Notes under the pieces: generated by a model | What the model saw: the letters and a program-made list of their open reading frames with translations, nothing else | Told to the model about the DNA's origin: nothing | The model's database searches: none | IMG/VR virus record: IMGVR_UViG_3300030109_006161 | Location: 1-64,000 of that record | From: a virus | Length of the DNA: 64,000 nt | Reading direction: 5' to 3' (one strand) | Shown here: positions 19,204-29,600 of the stretch, one piece after another | Position numbering within the stretch: the first letter of the stretch is position 1 | Layout: each line of letters starts with the position of its first letter | Translations under genes and position numbers: made by a program

Positions 19204-22200
19204 TCAGCCGTATCCGCCACCAGGTGGTCTTGGTCCGCCCTGAGGTCCTAACCCTCCGCCAAGTCCAGGATTCGGCTGACCTTGGAGTTGTCCTTGAACT
19301 TGTGGTCCTGGTGCCTTCTGTGAACGGTCTTCATGTGGTGGCGGTGGCTCTTGCGGTTGTTCTGGTGGAACATCGTTACCGCCAATATCATTAATTTCGC
19401 TTGGCTGTCCATTGGGTCTCAAAGGTTGTTGCGGCGGAAACGAGACAGGGTGATTAGGATCGCCAGGTACACCCATTGGCTCGTAACCTCCGCCAAGATT
19501 AGATATAGGTCCCGCATTTCCAGCACCCCAGGGGTTGGCATACTTTATCAAAGGTGCTTTATGTTGTATTTTATTTCGCTCTAAAGTATGGCTTTCAATT
19601 ACATTCCTAACAAAAGGTGCATATCTAGCAGATACAGGGAATAACTGCTGGATCATATTGCCAATTGCTGAATCTAACCACTTGTAATAATCTAAATATT
19701 TTTGTAAGTCTGGTCGCTCGTTTTGCACTTTCCTGAAAAATATTTCTCTCAACTTTTGCATCTTTTTGTATTCTAATCGATACTTGTTGACAGGTTCACC
19801 GATCAAATTATTAAATTCATCAATAGATGCAAACAAATGCAGCATTCGATTTGATATACTGCGATACATACTTTTTTCTACAGCATAAAAGCTGCTAGCA
19901 GGCTTTTTATAGGTTCCAAAAACTTCATCATCATTATTCAGAATCTTAATCATTTCCGTAGAAGAAATATATTCAGGCGGAAGCAGCTTATCTGTATGAA
20001 TAAATTCTTTTCGGGCTGGTTCAGAATAAGCTCCAAAGAAATCACCCCTCGCTGAATGTTTTCTTAAGTTTATATTACTAAACACCGTTCCTTGATAACT
20101 TCCAATATATTCATCACTAAATGAACCAGAAGATGCATCAGTTACGAGAAACCTGCCAGAACCATCACTGCTGGTAATATTTGTAAACTCCCAGTTTAGA
20201 GCCAAAGTTTGAATCGAAGGAGTATAAGATGATATTGTACCTGTCTGAAACAAATACGGATTCCTCGAAGGGTTCAAAACACCATGGGTATCTGCTTCTT
20301 TTGCCTGAAGGTCTAGCACTGTAATAGGAAGGTAATCAGTCCAATATCTAACACTGGTTGCTCTCACATCAGTTTGATTAGCAACAGTTCCTGTAAAATT
20401 AGTTCTGTGTGCGCCAGCGTATATACGTTTTGCTTTTGATAATATACTAGATCCACTACTGTATGTCAAGGTTGTTGTAGAAGAAAAACTATGCTTCTTC
20501 ATACCTGTGTCGTAGTTCACACCATAAAGACCCAACTCATAATTGTTTGTTCCCACACTAGTACCAAATACACTATCTGCAAACGGGTACTTGGTTGGCT
20601 TGAGAGTTAGGGATAAATTCCACTTTTTATTTTCGTATACATTTCGATATATACTGGAAGTTAGCAGTGTGTCGCCGGCTCGATTCTTAACTACAAAGAA
20701 AGCATCCTTAACTCTATAACCTGGAGATGTTATTTCTGCAAAGTCTCCAGGGCTCCTAACTGCAAAAACTTGAAGTCCATAATCATCTATAGCATTAGCC
20801 CAAGTTAGATCGGTTGAAGTATTATCTAAAATATATGGACTATGAAATCCAAACAATGAGGAACTGACAACACGAGGTAATTCTGCACCAGTAGAAACAT
20901 AAGCTTCTTTATTTGGAAAGATAAACTCTCCCTGGAGTGTAAAGGCAAATTGATCTAAATCTAGAGAACTGCTTATTAAACCTGATGACGCTGCATCATT
21001 AGCATCATAATATTGATATACTGTAGCATCTGCATCTGTCGTGGAAAGTAGTGACGTAAAATCAATATATTTTTTTGTACTTACTGATGACAAGTAACTA
21101 CTGCTAATTTCATAGTCTGCGTTGTTGGCGTAATTATTTAGAGCTATAACATCTTCACCAACACCGATACATCTTATAAAGTTTCTAACAGCTTTTTCAT
21201 TTCCCTTAGATTTTAGAATGTAATTCAGGTTGTTGTAAATATTCTTGTAGATAGAGTTTTTGATATCCGGCAAGTGCTGATCAAAATTTATTTTCTCGTC
21301 TCTTTCAAGGAATTGTCCCAAAACACCTATGTTTTCAAAAAGTTCTGGGGCGTCAATACCCATATTTTCAACAAGTCTGTCATTGTAAGGGAACTCATCA
21401 ATAGAGTTTGTCAAGGTTCCACTAACATACTTGTTATACTTAAGTTCTCTAAGAGAAGTAACCTGATTATATATCGTATCGAAATAACTAGATAAAATCT
21501 GTGTTATGTTTACTATTTCGTTGCCGTTATTTTCTTCTGTTTCAATAACCCAATTAGGTAAATGATTTAATAATCTTGAATTATTATTGTTATCATAGTA
21601 ATTTCCAGAAAGTTCGTAAGATGCTTTTAGAGAAGTATAAGATGGATTTGTACTTCTAACTATTGGATCGCCTCGCTCTATCACAGACACTATATTTTGC
21701 TGATCTATTGCTGAGCCTGTGTTTCTAGAGTATGATGCATCATAGCCGACATATAAACCATTTGATAATCTGCCGGAATAATCTAAAACAATTTGATCTA
21801 CACTTGTTGTTTCGGTAAGTCCCTCATTGAATTTGTAATAAACACCCAAACTAACGTTGGCGTCATATTTGTCAGAACCTCCCTCAACGTTATGAAGCCA
21901 GTATCTTCCAATTTGTTCTGCTGTTCTATTAGTTTTCCAGAACCTAAACTCATCCAAAGATGCAGATAGTTTACCTGCCCCAAGATAAGTGGCCGGAAGA
22001 GAGCCTGTTGGGTTTTGGCGGAGAGCACCAATATTAGCTATCATAGTACCAGTGACCTGGCTAATCGCACCATTGGCTGCAATCCCAGTATCTATACACT
22101 TGCCATTGACATAGAAATCTAAAAGCGGTGTGGACTGGGAAGTATCAAACACAAAGCCAAAATTTCTCCATGTTCCATCTGAAATTGTTATGTTTCCTGA

Positions 22201-22929
22201 GCCAGTGGGAACTAAAACATTATCGAAACCAGATGTCCCAGACATCATAGTAACCCTAAACTGAGTCTCAGATCCTGAAACTAATTCTATTCTAAAGCGA
22301 CCATAGTCATCTTCTGTTGAGTCAGTCTGTCCGTTTGTAAGGTCAAATATTACTTGGTTCGGAGACTCTGACCCTGAGTCTATCAGTTGATTTTTTTGGA
22401 GAAAAAACTCGACAGAGGAACCGCTGGGACCGCCAAATTCTAGATTAGATGTTCTATATTTAACCTCATTGAATTTAGTGCTCTTGTGTGGTCCACCTTT
22501 GACCTCTATATATTGTCCTAGAGATGAGGAGTAATACCCTGCTGAGTTGGAGGTAATTGTGCCGTAGGTTGCACCGTTAGTTATAAACCCAGTTGATCTT
22601 GGATAAATTACATCTAAAGTGTATTTTTCTAATGGATTTACATCATTATAAAAGTTAGTTTTTTCCAAAGAAGAGCCATCATAAGGATAATAACTCATGA
22701 TATATTGAAATGCATTCTTGTAATACTCATACGCTGAACCAAAGCGGACAAAGTTTTCTGGCTTTGAATAATCTACAGGAGGAAGAAAATAATCTTTCTT
22801 TTTCTGTAGGGCTTTGAGGTGCTCGTTAGACTCTATTCCACTGCCCAGCGTTTCGGCTGAGCTAGGTGATAAGTACTTGCTAACTAATGTACCTTCTCGA
22901 TTGCTCTGGTATAGCTTTTTTAAACTCAT
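19204..22929 (-). CDS. LamG/concanavalin-fold tail protein with Pro/Gly-rich C-terminus
   Basis: A 1241-residue protein. Residues about 135-360 form a laminin-G/concanavalin A-like jelly roll. The segment WRNFGFVFDTS is followed by LLDFYVNGKCIDTG and LSASLDEFRFWKTNRTAEQI, the typical order for LamG domains, which bind glycans or proteins. The middle is mixed helical and beta sequence. The last 110 or so residues are a low-complexity Pro/Gly/Gln tail (PGLGGGLGPQGGPRPPGG). The start codon overlaps the previous stop (ATGA), so translation is coupled to the DNRLRE-like gene. It is likely a tail or baseplate protein with carbohydrate-binding capacity. Confidence 0.65.
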   Translation of the reverse strand: MSLKKLYQSNREGTLVSKYLSPSSAETLGSGIESNEHLKALQKKKDYFLPPVDYSKPENFVRFGSAYEYYKNAFQYIMSYYPYDGSSLEKTNFYNDVNPLEKYTLDVIYPRSTGFITNGATYGTITSNSAGYYSSSLGQYIEVKGGPHKSTKFNEVKYRTSNLEFGGPSGSSVEFFLQKNQLIDSGSESPNQVIFDLTNGQTDSTEDDYGRFRIELVSGSETQFRVTMMSGTSGFDNVLVPTGSGNITISDGTWRNFGFVFDTSQSTPLLDFYVNGKCIDTGIAANGAISQVTGTMIANIGALRQNPTGSLPATYLGAGKLSASLDEFRFWKTNRTAEQIGRYWLHNVEGGSDKYDANVSLGVYYKFNEGLTETTSVDQIVLDYSGRLSNGLYVGYDASYSRNTGSAIDQQNIVSVIERGDPIVRSTNPSYTSLKASYELSGNYYDNNNNSRLLNHLPNWVIETEENNGNEIVNITQILSSYFDTIYNQVTSLRELKYNKYVSGTLTNSIDEFPYNDRLVENMGIDAPELFENIGVLGQFLERDEKINFDQHLPDIKNSIYKNIYNNLNYILKSKGNEKAVRNFIRCIGVGEDVIALNNYANNADYEISSSYLSSVSTKKYIDFTSLLSTTDADATVYQYYDANDAASSGLISSSLDLDQFAFTLQGEFIFPNKEAYVSTGAELPRVVSSSLFGFHSPYILDNTSTDLTWANAIDDYGLQVFAVRSPGDFAEITSPGYRVKDAFFVVKNRAGDTLLTSSIYRNVYENKKWNLSLTLKPTKYPFADSVFGTSVGTNNYELGLYGVNYDTGMKKHSFSSTTTLTYSSGSSILSKAKRIYAGAHRTNFTGTVANQTDVRATSVRYWTDYLPITVLDLQAKEADTHGVLNPSRNPYLFQTGTISSYTPSIQTLALNWEFTNITSSDGSGRFLVTDASSGSFSDEYIGSYQGTVFSNINLRKHSARGDFFGAYSEPARKEFIHTDKLLPPEYISSTEMIKILNNDDEVFGTYKKPASSFYAVEKSMYRSISNRMLHLFASIDEFNNLIGEPVNKYRLEYKKMQKLREIFFRKVQNERPDLQKYLDYYKWLDSAIGNMIQQLFPVSARYAPFVRNVIESHTLERNKIQHKAPLIKYANPWGAGNAGPISNLGGGYEPMGVPGDPNHPVSFPPQQPLRPNGQPSEINDIGGNDVPPEQPQEPPPPHEDRSQKAPGPQVQGQLQGQPNPGLGGGLGPQGGPRPPGGGYG

Positions 22930-24443
22930 ACATCTTCTTCTTGTATCTTAAATTTGAATACTTCATCTTGCTCTCTATATCCACCTTGTAAATAGTAAGC
23001 AAATTGAATTCCATAAGAGTATCCAGGCTCTAAAAACGATGTATCTAGTTCAAAATAGTTACCGCTCACATCATAAGAAAGTCTTGTATAGTTGTTAGCT
23101 ACCGTACCTGTTCCAAAAGGAACAATCTCAAGGCTATCTATTGTTCTAAAAACCCTATAGTATGCGTCCTCTACAATCGTTGGTTCGATTTCCTTGGTAG
23201 CAACTGTATATATATTCGGACTCCAGTCCTTGTTTCGGATAAACACTCTTAAATTAGGTTTTTGACCTTTTGTATAAGATGGACTCAAGTTAGTAATATT
23301 TGTAACGTACTCTGTGTCGTATAACAAATCTGATGTATCGACAGGAATTGGTTCATAAGATCCAGTGTAAAAATCAATTCTGTCAGCACCAGAGCCTGTG
23401 TGCCAGACATCAAACACAGTATCCAAGCTACTAGTAGAGGCAAAAGACGCTGTATAAATACCAGTAGCAGTTGTTCCATTCTCTAATAATAGACCTGCGG
23501 TAAGCGCTGTCACAGTAGCACCGTCAGAATCTACCACTACCAGTGGTGATCCATCAGGTGTTGTACTGCCAGAATATAATTCAACAGACAATAAATTATT
23601 TGCTAGATTAGGAATATTAGTCAACTGACCTCTTATAACGTTATATAAAAATAATGTATTTAGATTATCTGCGCTGGTTGCTAAGCTGCTACTGATGTAA
23701 AAATTGCCCCTGTTATCTTTACGAGTAGTATCCCAACGAGCCTCTAAGGTTGGACGGTAAAAATAATATTCACTGGTTCTAGAGAAAAACTTTTTCGTAT
23801 AAAGTGTTTCAGATGCAGACAAGGCAGAGTCTGGAAATTTTACCAAGAATCCGTAGTTTTCTATCTGATTAGCTTCATTCAACCACTTATATATTTGTTC
23901 TGAAACATCAACCGATAAATTTTCAAGCCCCGTTTCAAAAACCACACTAGCAGAAGTGTTTAGTCCCGATATAAACGAAGATCCTGTAACACCCCAATCT
24001 GCGGCTGATGTTCTTTTTTCCCAGTTGCTAAAACCTGCGTCTGTATAATTGTCCATATCCAGACCTCGACCCTCGGACCAACTTTGCGAAATCATCATCA
24101 AGTCAAGAGTAAAATCTTCTGGCAAAGTATTGCCATGTGGTGCATTGTATAAGTTTAAATTAAATTTTATACTTGCTGAATCGGCTGGCAGCACGCCAGA
24201 TGAAATATCAGACTGTATGCTACTAATAGGGAACTGAATTATAAATCTGCTTTGTTCCGCATTTTGTGCGTTAGTTAGCGACGGAGTTGTCGAAAGCGAT
24301 GCCGAGGTTTGTCCGTGAATAACAAAAGTCTCTAATACATCAGCAGCACCCATATTAGAACCAGTGGCTCTAGTTATAAGGTCTGACTCAAAAGCGTTTG
24401 TTATCGTATTGTCTAATGTAGCAAAATATTTCTTAATACCCAT
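22926..24443 (-). CDS. DNRLRE-like beta-sandwich structural protein
   Basis: A 505-residue protein placed directly after the gp6/J-like gene. Residues about 65-250 follow the DNRLRE-type pattern. An 'RFIIQFPISSI' strand leads to a set of residues predicted to pack a beta sandwich, then SQSWSEGRGLDMDNY, and an amphipathic helix DVSEQIYKWLN followed by NYGFLVKF. Such domains occur in surface and fibre proteins. The remainder is beta-rich, ending with an FELDTSFLEPGYSYGIQFAY segment typical of an Ig-like strand pair. Order relative to gp6 and gp25 homologues suggests a baseplate component. No catalytic motif is visible. Confidence 0.55.
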   Translation of the reverse strand: MGIKKYFATLDNTITNAFESDLITRATGSNMGAADVLETFVIHGQTSASLSTTPSLTNAQNAEQSRFIIQFPISSIQSDISSGVLPADSASIKFNLNLYNAPHGNTLPEDFTLDLMMISQSWSEGRGLDMDNYTDAGFSNWEKRTSAADWGVTGSSFISGLNTSASVVFETGLENLSVDVSEQIYKWLNEANQIENYGFLVKFPDSALSASETLYTKKFFSRTSEYYFYRPTLEARWDTTRKDNRGNFYISSSLATSADNLNTLFLYNVIRGQLTNIPNLANNLLSVELYSGSTTPDGSPLVVVDSDGATVTALTAGLLLENGTTATGIYTASFASTSSLDTVFDVWHTGSGADRIDFYTGSYEPIPVDTSDLLYDTEYVTNITNLSPSYTKGQKPNLRVFIRNKDWSPNIYTVATKEIEPTIVEDAYYRVFRTIDSLEIVPFGTGTVANNYTRLSYDVSGNYFELDTSFLEPGYSYGIQFAYYLQGGYREQDEVFKFKIQEEDV

Positions 24444-24444
24444 T

Positions 24445-26241
24445 TTACTTTACAACTCCTACAATGTCTGTGCTAGGAAATAAAATTTCAGCAGCAGAAT
24501 CTTGCGGTATATTTAGATACCTACCATCAAATGACATATTAGCATCCACATCATAAACATAATTACTATAAGCGCCGCCAAATACATTATAAAGTTCCAC
24601 CTTTACCGTGTCAGTAACACCAGGAACATCATTCAGTAGCTTAAGTATTTCAGAAATAAAAATAGATTCTCCCAAAGAGAATTTTATATCAAGAAACTTA
24701 TCTAAAAGTTTCTGATTACATTTATCTAAAAGGTCAAACCGGTTTGCATCCAAATCTGCTATTATCTCATATCTGATACCTAAGTTGATTATTTTGCCAT
24801 CCAAAATATCAATGGTGTCATTTATCATCTTATACCTGTCTAGCCAAGTTTTTAAGTTTTGTTTGAGAGTAGTGTTAGCTTGAGATAGGTTACCATCAGA
24901 ATCCTCTGTCAACACATACATGTTTAGATTTCTTTTTAGTGAATTCTCGTCACGAATAACGTTTGCTCTTTTTATCTTTCCAAATTTAGGGTTCATACGA
25001 TAAGCTACGTTAATATAATCTTCTCTTGTTACGGCACGACCTTGTGATGCATATGACCCTAAAGCCCGAATACGAACCTCATCTGCGCTAATAGGTGCAA
25101 GATCTCCAAGAATTGGAGATTCGTTGTCCACTTCTATAGAAGTAATCATGGTAGATATTATATTCTCTGAGAGTGCTGCTCTATTTTTAAAAAGCAATCG
25201 TGGACTTATTATAGTAGCAATAGACCCAACTGAAGCGTTGGCAGTCTGTGTGGTATTAGCTGTGTAATCAATAGTCAAAGTAGTATTGGTAGGAACTACA
25301 CCAAATTTGTCTGTCTTAATAAGATTGGTTGGGTCAAAAGTTTCTGCCGTAACATAAGGCTTACTCGTTACATTTAAAACTACATCTGCTGGATCCGCTA
25401 TAAGATCCCCTGTAATATTCTCTGAGGAGCCATACCCAAATTGAACATGGGTATTGTTCTCTCTGTCGTGTTCTACCACATACCTTCTTGGCACTGGTTT
25501 AATTTGCATGGTATAAGGAACAGCTACACGAGTATCATCATCAGTATTTTTCACTTGTGAAATAACAACGTCTTGCGATAAATTTTCTACTTCGTAATAC
25601 ACATGCCCTTGAGTATCTTTGATAGAGATGATTTCTGTAACATTACTTCTATTAAGTGTAAGTTTCAAAAATCTTTGATAGTCTCCAACCTCAATCTGTT
25701 CTTGATACTGTTGTCCCGACACTACCTCACCCATGGCTTTAACTGCAAAAAATGTTGGGTTACCAGTTGTGGAGTCAGTTCGAGCCACTGTTATTTCATT
25801 ACTTGGATCTGAAAAATCAACATCATTGACGAGAGTATAAACAGAACTATTATTTCCAGCAAAGTTTGAACCAGCTTCTAAAATAGGGAAATAATTAAGA
25901 TCCGGTGCTCTGGAGTTGGCAGCAACAGGAACTAACATGAAAAGAGATATCTTTCCTGTAGATTTTCCAGAGCCCTGATGCTTGTACCCTAATGTCTCTG
26001 CCAAACGAACAACGTTATCAAACCTGATCGCACTATCTAAGAAGCTTTCATTTGCTTGAAAATCAGCATAAAAAGATAGTTGATCTCCAACGTATGCTAC
26101 AAGATCTAACATCAAAGATCCAAATGACGCCTCGCTAAAATCCTTGAAAGAGTTTGGATAATAACGTTTAGCATAATTTTCTAAGTCATTCTTGATTGAC
26201 TCAAAATCTCTGCTAGTATAATTTATCGGTCGTTTTGCCAT
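24445..26241 (-). CDS. Baseplate wedge protein, gp6 / phage P2 J-like
   Basis: A 598-residue protein of the baseplate J/T4 gp6 family, which forms the inner ring of the wedge in contractile tails. The N-terminus INYTSRDFESIKNDLENYAK and the following FSEASFGSLMLDLVAYVGDQ are the family signature: wedge dimerisation helices, then a beta-rich core. Residues about 385-420 contain RIRALGSYASQGRAVTREDY, another conserved segment. The C-terminal part carries 'DKFLDIKFSLGESIFISEIL', shared with J-like proteins. It sits next to the gp25-like gene, as in many myophages. Length is in the normal range for gp6-like proteins. A virion structural role is well supported. Confidence 0.88.
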   Translation of the reverse strand: MAKRPINYTSRDFESIKNDLENYAKRYYPNSFKDFSEASFGSLMLDLVAYVGDQLSFYADFQANESFLDSAIRFDNVVRLAETLGYKHQGSGKSTGKISLFMLVPVAANSRAPDLNYFPILEAGSNFAGNNSSVYTLVNDVDFSDPSNEITVARTDSTTGNPTFFAVKAMGEVVSGQQYQEQIEVGDYQRFLKLTLNRSNVTEIISIKDTQGHVYYEVENLSQDVVISQVKNTDDDTRVAVPYTMQIKPVPRRYVVEHDRENNTHVQFGYGSSENITGDLIADPADVVLNVTSKPYVTAETFDPTNLIKTDKFGVVPTNTTLTIDYTANTTQTANASVGSIATIISPRLLFKNRAALSENIISTMITSIEVDNESPILGDLAPISADEVRIRALGSYASQGRAVTREDYINVAYRMNPKFGKIKRANVIRDENSLKRNLNMYVLTEDSDGNLSQANTTLKQNLKTWLDRYKMINDTIDILDGKIINLGIRYEIIADLDANRFDLLDKCNQKLLDKFLDIKFSLGESIFISEILKLLNDVPGVTDTVKVELYNVFGGAYSNYVYDVDANMSFDGRYLNIPQDSAAEILFPSTDIVGVVK

Positions 26242-26259
26242 TCTGTTTTTTTCCTTGCT

Positions 26260-26664
26260 TTAACTAGTCGTCGTCGAGTTTATTATTAGATGATCTTGAG
26301 CGTTCAGAGGTAATACATTATATGATATTTCAATCCTAACTTCGTTAAAACCAAGAGAAGGGTCTTCGTCGCTAGTAATAAAATCTACCCCTGTTAGATT
26401 AATTGATGGTATATAAAGATCAATTTGTTCTCTCATTTTCTCCACTATCTTACTAAAAGTGGTACTATCAATTGCTTCGAATAAAAAGTTGTGTAATCCA
26501 ACACCAAAATCAGGAAGCATTATTCTTTCTCCAGGAGAAGTTAAAACAAGCATTCTAAAATTTTGACGGATAGTATCTAATAAATTACTATTAAGTTCAT
26601 AAGGCCCATAGGTATCACTATAGGTTAATGGGATTTTTGGTGATATTCCTTCTAGCTTACTCAT
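26260..26664 (-). CDS. Baseplate wedge protein, gp25-like
   Basis: A 134-residue protein of the gp25/TssE-like family, which joins the baseplate wedge to the sheath and tube. The conserved core is visible: NLLDTIRQNFRMLVLTSPGE, then RIMLPDFGVGLHNFLFE, the 'pre-E-x-R-x-x-x-PxFG' region with E57 and R58. It ends with NEVRIEISYNV. Start overlaps the stop of the 2027-codon gene by 8 bases, and the J-like gene begins 18 bases after its stop. The adjacent gp25-gp6 order matches contractile-tail phages and type VI secretion loci. Confidence 0.9.
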   Translation of the reverse strand: MSKLEGISPKIPLTYSDTYGPYELNSNLLDTIRQNFRMLVLTSPGERIMLPDFGVGLHNFLFEAIDSTTFSKIVEKMREQIDLYIPSINLTGVDFITSDEDPSLGFNEVRIEISYNVLPLNAQDHLIINSTTTS

Positions 26665-29600
26665 TACTTCTAATTAGTCTCAACAGTTCAATACTTTCTG
26701 TTCTAATATCAGCCACAGATCTTACTATGGTACTGTAACGTTCTGGGGCTCCTGTTCGAAAAAAGTCTCTTGTTATTAATTTTCCAGTTTTTTGTCTAAA
26801 GAAATCAGTTCTAGGATCTCTAATTCCAACATTTCCACCGGCAGCTTGCTGGTACTGATCACTGATAGGTAAGTTATTCCTGTAGTATAAATAACGATTG
26901 GGATCTTCTCTATCATCACTTAGCCCTACTAAATATAGACCATAATTTCCTAGGAAATAGTTTCCAAACACATTATAAATTCTAGAGACCTGTTCAAAAT
27001 AAATATCTGGACTATTTTCAGTTGGCGTAAATCTTAACAAATCCTCAGATGATTCAATAACCCCCGGCATTCCTTGCCCTATTTTATACACAGCATCAGC
27101 TATAGTGTGAGTTACTGCGTAATGACCAAAGCGGTAAATGTTATTGGTTGTGCCGTATATAATATCATCATTTAATGAATTAGGTCCCCGAACTCTATTA
27201 GGATCATTTATTGCTGCTTGGGCTCGATCATATTCGTCTTGTGACAAGAATTGTCCTTCACCTGCTCGTCTATTAGCAGGATCAAATAACCTAAGCAAAG
27301 AAGGAGCTACAAAGGCGAAATCATCTAAAGCAATTCGCTGAATCGCCTCTGCTGTGCCTGGGTCAGGTGTTATTACTTGTCCTTGAACTGTTCTTCCTGT
27401 CAGATTTTTAACAGCAAATGTATCAGGAAATGTCTCTAACAATTCATTTCCCCTAAGACTTAGAAAGTCGTTTATTGAAATTAGTCCGAGATCGGTCAAA
27501 CCGTCGTCGTCCGACAACAATGTGTCTAAATATTGCTCTCTTGCTTTTACTTGATCTATATTGTAATAAGTAATGTCTCTATCCCCTGAATATGCTGGGA
27601 CTGTTACTGGGAATCCTGTATAAAGTGATGAAAATTTAGAAACTAATTGTCCCTTTACGGCTGTAAGTAAATTATCATCAGACCCTGCAATCTCAAGCTC
27701 GAACCTAAAGTAAGTATCGCTATATCTTTCAGCAAATTTTATACCTGTATCATACCATATCAGATACGATGCAATTTGAAAAGATATTGGAAAATAATAA
27801 GTACCTATTTTTAGTCCTAGTTCTGTAACATCATCAATTTCATCGTCGTCATTAAGTGTATAACAACTACTCAAAATTGTTCGAACTGAATTTCTCTGTG
27901 GCTGTGGAACGCCAAAATGATCTTGGGACCTTCCGGGACCGGCTCCTGGGTCTAAGGCTGCATCCATTGACCTATAGAATTTAGCCAACATTCGCTTGTA
28001 ACGATTAAAGTTTTCGTTTCCATCTACAAAAATAGATCTGTTAACATGACGGCTAGCAAATTTACTTAAGTTTTTCATCATACCATGAAGAACTGATTGT
28101 ACGATACTAAACATATTTTGTTCTGGAGTGTTGTCATCTGTTATGAGTGGGTTATTTTTAAACTTTTCTTCATAATTTTCGTCGCCTGGGTTAAGTCGGG
28201 GATACACCTCCTGAACCACAGGAATTGAACTATAAAAAGCACCGAGAATTTCCCTACTCTCAAGTTCAGCCTTAATCTTTCTAGTAAAATAATCAGTCAA
28301 CATCATCATTGTCCCCGTAGATCCCCATGACGGGTAGACAGTTACAAGAGGCATCATATTTACTAAAGATCTTTGCAGTCTAGTCTGTATTACTTGAATA
28401 GCTGACTGAGCCTTAAATAGCATTTCTGCTTCTATACACGGATCATCTGATTGTTCTAACGGTTCTCTATTTAGGGCTGTCACATATTGTGGCATCGTCC
28501 TTTTGGCTCTTGGGATGGAGACTTCCTTATTGATTGTATTATCAACACGCAATCGATAGTTATTCATAACAACACAGTCAATGTCTCTAGAACCTGACGA
28601 GGTTGGATCGTCGGCAATAGCAGCTACACTCGTTGGCATACCAATTGAATAATTGCCATAAGTATTTTGAAAATCAACTGTATGGTTGGAAGGCATTCTA
28701 AGTTGGCTATTATTTTGACGGTTTGTCATTATTAGGTCATAGTTTTCATCTATTTTTATATCATAGATACCATGAGAAATACCCTCAACATAAATTGCAT
28801 AATCTACATCATCTCGGTCTCCGTTTCTTCCAGGTTCAAAGTTTGTTGTTTCTTTTCTAATTGTCCCTTGAAAATTATATTCTGATTTTAATATACCTCT
28901 ATTTTGCTGCGGCAGCGTATAATGAATTTTAACTGATCCGTTTTGTCCTCCCTTAGGTCTCATTAGGTTATACCCAGTGTAAGAAGTATATGGGGCGAAA
29001 TTGGTATTGTCAAAAAAGTAATCAAAAACTTTTTCAGACACGTCTGAAAGGTAATCTCGCTCTTCTGCGGTTCGTGCGTTTTCACTGTTATCAATCTTGT
29101 TTTCTGGCAGGTCTCTTACAATATTATTAATCAAAGAAGTAGGTCCATGACGTAAAGTATAGTAAGAAACATCCCAAACATCATAATGAGGTTGAGTTAC
29201 TGTCCTATATTGAGGAAGTGGTAATCGACCTGGGCCATACGCAGCAGTTGTAAGAAAAGAATTAACATGAGATTGAACCTGACTAGCCCCAATCTCACCA
29301 AAGTTACTATCTGGTGTTCCTCCTTCTTCAGGATCTCCGCCAAATAATTCTACAACCCAATCAGGTACCTCAACACCTGCAACTCGAAGATTCTCCTGGT
29401 CTCTAATTCTTGTTTGTGCGTTACCAATAGAAACAGTGGATCCATAATTAGATGGTGTTATAAATATGGGTTCAGTACCTCCCTGGTCTATGAGGACTTG
29501 ACTGACTGGTAATTTTCTTAGGGAGGTAAAAATTTGAAAAAATAATTCAACACCCATCCTTGTGTGGTACATGTTATATTCGAAAGGAGACTCAGGTGCG

